Notes under the pieces: generated by a model
What the model was told of the DNA's origin: nothing
The model's input: the letters and a program-made list of their open reading frames with translations, nothing else
Database searches by the model: none
Program-made: the position numbers and the translations under genes
Part shown: positions 56,301 to 64,000 of the stretch, in pieces
Numbering within the stretch: position 1 is the stretch's first letter
How the letters are laid out: each line of letters starts with the position of its first letter
Source of the DNA: Diadema setosum
Taxonomy: Eukaryota; Echinodermata; Echinoidea; Diadematoida; Diadematidae
Assembly: GCF_964275005.1 (NCBI RefSeq)
Contig: NC_092692.1
Coordinates: forward strand, 12,014,764-12,078,763
DNA length: 64,000 nt
Direction: 5' to 3'

Positions 56301-56655
56301 TTTTAATCCCGAAGTCATTCTGTTGCGAAGTTGGAATTATGGTACATCCAATTACTCCATTCATTTTTTTCAATGACTTTTAAATACAATAAGATTAATT
56401 TTTGTCAGTTTTAGATATATTAAAAATATTTAGAAATGTAAAAACTATTTCAAATACAATTTTTGACAATAAAATGTTTAAACATAGTAATCAAATTGGC
56501 ATTTGAGGGCGGGGACAATCCTTTCACGAATGACTGACCCTGGTACGACGAAACGTACACACGCCTACTACTACGGTACACCTACTTTTTGCGTAGCTGT
56601 AAACGCTCGTGTGTATACAAGATCGCGTAGAAAACCGGTACCGGCACATGTGAAG
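53301..56655. other. Intergenic between CENPX and PCYT2
   Basis: CpG-richer block 53,470-53,780, GCATGCATGC run at 53,640, A-rich runs 54,720-55,030, and a repeat pair GTGTGGGGGCCC (55,032 and 55,091). GGGCCGACGGAGCG (54,671) and CCGCCGGCC (55,125) may be decayed inverted ends. No exon supported. Confidence 0.45.
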
Positions 56656-56759
56656 TGAATGATAACAAGTTGAACGGATTTCTCAAATTAAAGACTAGTG
56701 TACTTCCAATCAGTCTGCATTCTGCAATTGTGTGTGCTCATCAAGAAAGTCACTTAATA

Positions 56760-61854
<5,095 letters not shown>

Positions 61855-62000
61855 TGAAATGCGTCTGGCTCACACTTGAATCTGACAATCATGGTGTGTC
61901 CTGCAACTTGTGTTGTTTAATTCAGAATATCACTTTAACCATTATACTTTCAAAACTGTTACAACCATGATTCTTATATGTGGGAACAAACAAACAATGG

Positions 62001-62178
62001 CAGTGGCGGATCCAGAGGGCGGTGCAGCCGGCGCACGCCCCCCCCCCCCCCCATTTATTTTACGTCGAAAACAAAAGAAATAAAAATGAAAAAAAAAAAA
62101 TGAAATGAAACCCGGAAGTGGCACCAGAAATATTAGTTGCGCCCCTCCCCCTTTACAGAATTCCTGAATCCGCCCCTG
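62001..62178. mobile_element. MITE with CAGTGGCGGATCC ends
   Basis: CAGTGGCGGATCCAGAGGG and CTGAATCCGCCCCTG, flanked by CAATGG on both sides, consistent with a hAT-type insertion. Confidence 0.75.
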
Positions 62179-62661
62179 CAATGGTTTGTTTATTTGGGAG
62201 CTTTCGCGCCCCCAAGCAGTGCTTATAAGTTTCGAGAGGAGTGAGAACAGCCTTTATCAGAATCAGATTCATGTCAGATACATTATTTCCAGCAAACAGA
62301 CAGGAAAGAAGTGTTCTCCAAGCAGTTAGATGGTAGGGTAACAGTTGAAACTTTATTTACATACAGAACACTGTTATTGCTATGCTTTACAGGTTGATGC
62401 CTTGTTATCATAACCAGCATCGATTTACAAGCGTATCTATGACATGCACTTTTTTTTTTTCTATTTTGAACCGGAAAGGTATATTTTTTTACCTTATAAA
62501 ACTGTATCAGTGTTGCAACAACTTGCACTGAGCTTTCAATGTTTGGAGTCTTGTGCAGATGTGGATCCAATGTACAAGTAATCTACTGAATGACCCGTAT
62601 ACTGCTTACAGTAGGTCAGGGAACTGTGGATCACAGTACCAATTGATGATCTGTTTATTAA

Positions 62662-62750
62662 CCCGTAGAGGATGGACTGATTTTGCTACAAAACACATTT
62701 CCCATCTATAGAAACCTGCCGGAGTATTCATGAGACTCGTCTTCAACACA
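62662..62750. mobile_element. piggyBac-like MITE (copy 4)
   Basis: CCCGTAGAGGATGGACTG ... GACTCGTCTTCAACACA between TTAA at 62658-62661 and 62751-62754. Confidence 0.78.
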
Positions 62751-62793
62751 TTAAATGCAAGGAGCTAGTGATACCACACCGCCAAAGTGATCT

Positions 62794-62953
62794 TGGTCCC
62801 ATTTCATAAAAGATGTTAGGATAGCATCTCCTGTGAGAATTGCAACATCTTGTAGCAACAGCCTATCAGGAAGCAGGATTTTTGTCATTACCATGGCACT
62901 TGTCATGGCAACAAAAGTTACAATCAAGGCAACTTTTTTATGAAATGGGGCCC
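62794..62953. mobile_element. MITE with GGTCCCATTTCATAAAA ends
   Basis: GGTCCCATTTCATAAAA at the left and TTTTTTATGAAATGGGGCCC at the right are inverted ends. Confidence 0.7.
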
Positions 62954-64000
62954 AGAGCCATAGTACTGCAAACTGTCACAATTTTATAAATGTTGGGTCT
63001 TCTGATTTTACAAAAGTCTTCCACATACATGATTATTTTTTTTATCTATCTATTTATTCTATTTCTTTTCTTTATATTTTTGAGTCTGTCCATATGTCAA
63101 CAGTAGAAATGTGTGAAATATACAAACAAATATACATGTGTGCCACTGACTAGTTGCAGGCAAATATAAAAAACAATATTTTTAACAGATCAACCTATAA
63201 ATAAGTACTGTTCGTTGATCCATCCGTTCTTTCTGGTCTTTTTTTGTGTGTGGTAATTATTGCTATTCAAATACAATTGTACTTATCAGTGTTGGACCTG
63301 TTTGGGGTGGTTTTTTTTTTCTTTGCCCTTTTATCAACTTAGCGCAAATATGTATGAATTCTGCAAGTGTGCAACTGACCATAGTGCTTGCAGGCAAATA
63401 TGAAAAAGTGATGCTATAGCCTATAATTATGAACAGGTCAGTTTACACATAAATGCTGTTCATTCATCCATCAATTCTTATAGCAATTTGATTACTTTGT
63501 AACGTGTATATTAGAGCTGTATTTAAATTCATTCATCACTAAACTGGACTTTTTTCACTAAAAATCATAGACCATATCCCATAAAGCATAGATTATTGAT
63601 GCATAGGTGAGCTTGAAATGTGTACCGTTAGTTAAATTTTGAATAGCTTTTTTCCTTTTACATTGACGCTACACCCGAAATGTCTGCAGCAACCCCTCCC
63701 TCCCTCCCCCCCCCACCCCTGTCCTTGAATATAATTTGCCCAACCTCAAAAGAGCTCTTGTGTACATCCTAGATATACTGTAGAAATCACATTTAAGGTA
63801 CACATCATATATTTTGCAATCACATTTTGCCAATTCAGGTGTCGGACATGCAAAATAATGAAGATGATTTTGCTGTGACGTTCTTACTGTTATGCAGTGT
63901 AGAAGTAATATGTTTTTAGAGGTACCGGTCTTTCAGATGTGGATCCACAAGCTGGAAGCTCCCCCAGGAGTACTGTCATTACCATTGTTTAACCCATCAA
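62954..64000. other. PCYT2 intron 2, no coding signal
   Basis: C-run near 63,705; a loosely repeated segment around 63,120-63,230 and 63,350-63,480 (GCAGGCAAATAT, CAGTTTACACATAAATGCTG). PCYT2 exon 3 not present. Confidence 0.5.

Overview
This is a 64 kb piece of an animal nuclear genome. It is AT-rich, has short coding exons split by long GT-AG introns, and is packed with small inverted-repeat DNA transposons, foldback elements, tRNA-derived SINEs, a LINE fragment and microsatellites. Repeat style (blocks of TGACCTTTGACC ending in a GACG tandem array, many pogo-like and piggyBac-like MITEs) and gene content suggest a marine deuterostome, most likely an echinoderm. The species call is an inference.

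Region 1 (about 2.3-29.3 kb, minus strand): one multi-exon gene that I assembled from 12 coding exons with matching splice phases. It predicts a 910-residue protein with an N-terminal macro-domain-like module, three tandem TIR domains, a long acidic/lysine-rich linker before the third TIR, and a C-terminal CaaX prenylation box (CAIM). Every junction is in phase; one intron appears to use a GC donor. The introns hold many MITEs, a nuclear-receptor-site-like tandem repeat block (21.4-22.7 kb) and a nested giant palindrome (24-25 kb). This is the most interesting system in the window: it pairs an ADP-ribose-type binding fold with TIR domains (a family containing NAD+-cleaving enzymes) on a probably membrane-anchored chain.

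Region 2 (about 29.3-44.4 kb): mostly repeats, plus a three-exon plus-strand gene (35,096-38,410) for a 168-residue secreted protein with a signal peptide and eight cysteines that I do not recognise.

Region 3 (44.4-53.1 kb, minus strand): a complete five-exon CENPX (MHF2) gene, 88 residues, a histone-fold subunit of the kinetochore CCAN and of the Fanconi-anaemia FANCM-MHF complex. Its introns contain a long AAT microsatellite, nested MITEs, a SINE and a 1.6 kb inverted-repeat element. Its likely promoter lies just above 53.1 kb and carries a TCTCGCGA motif.

Region 4 (56.7 kb to the window edge, plus strand): the first two coding exons of PCYT2 (ethanolamine-phosphate cytidylyltransferase); the rest lies beyond 64 kb. 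Intron 1 carries a row of foldback MITEs.

The four genes look functionally unrelated (immune/NAD signalling, secretion, chromosome maintenance, phospholipid synthesis), as expected for ordinary eukaryotic neighbours.
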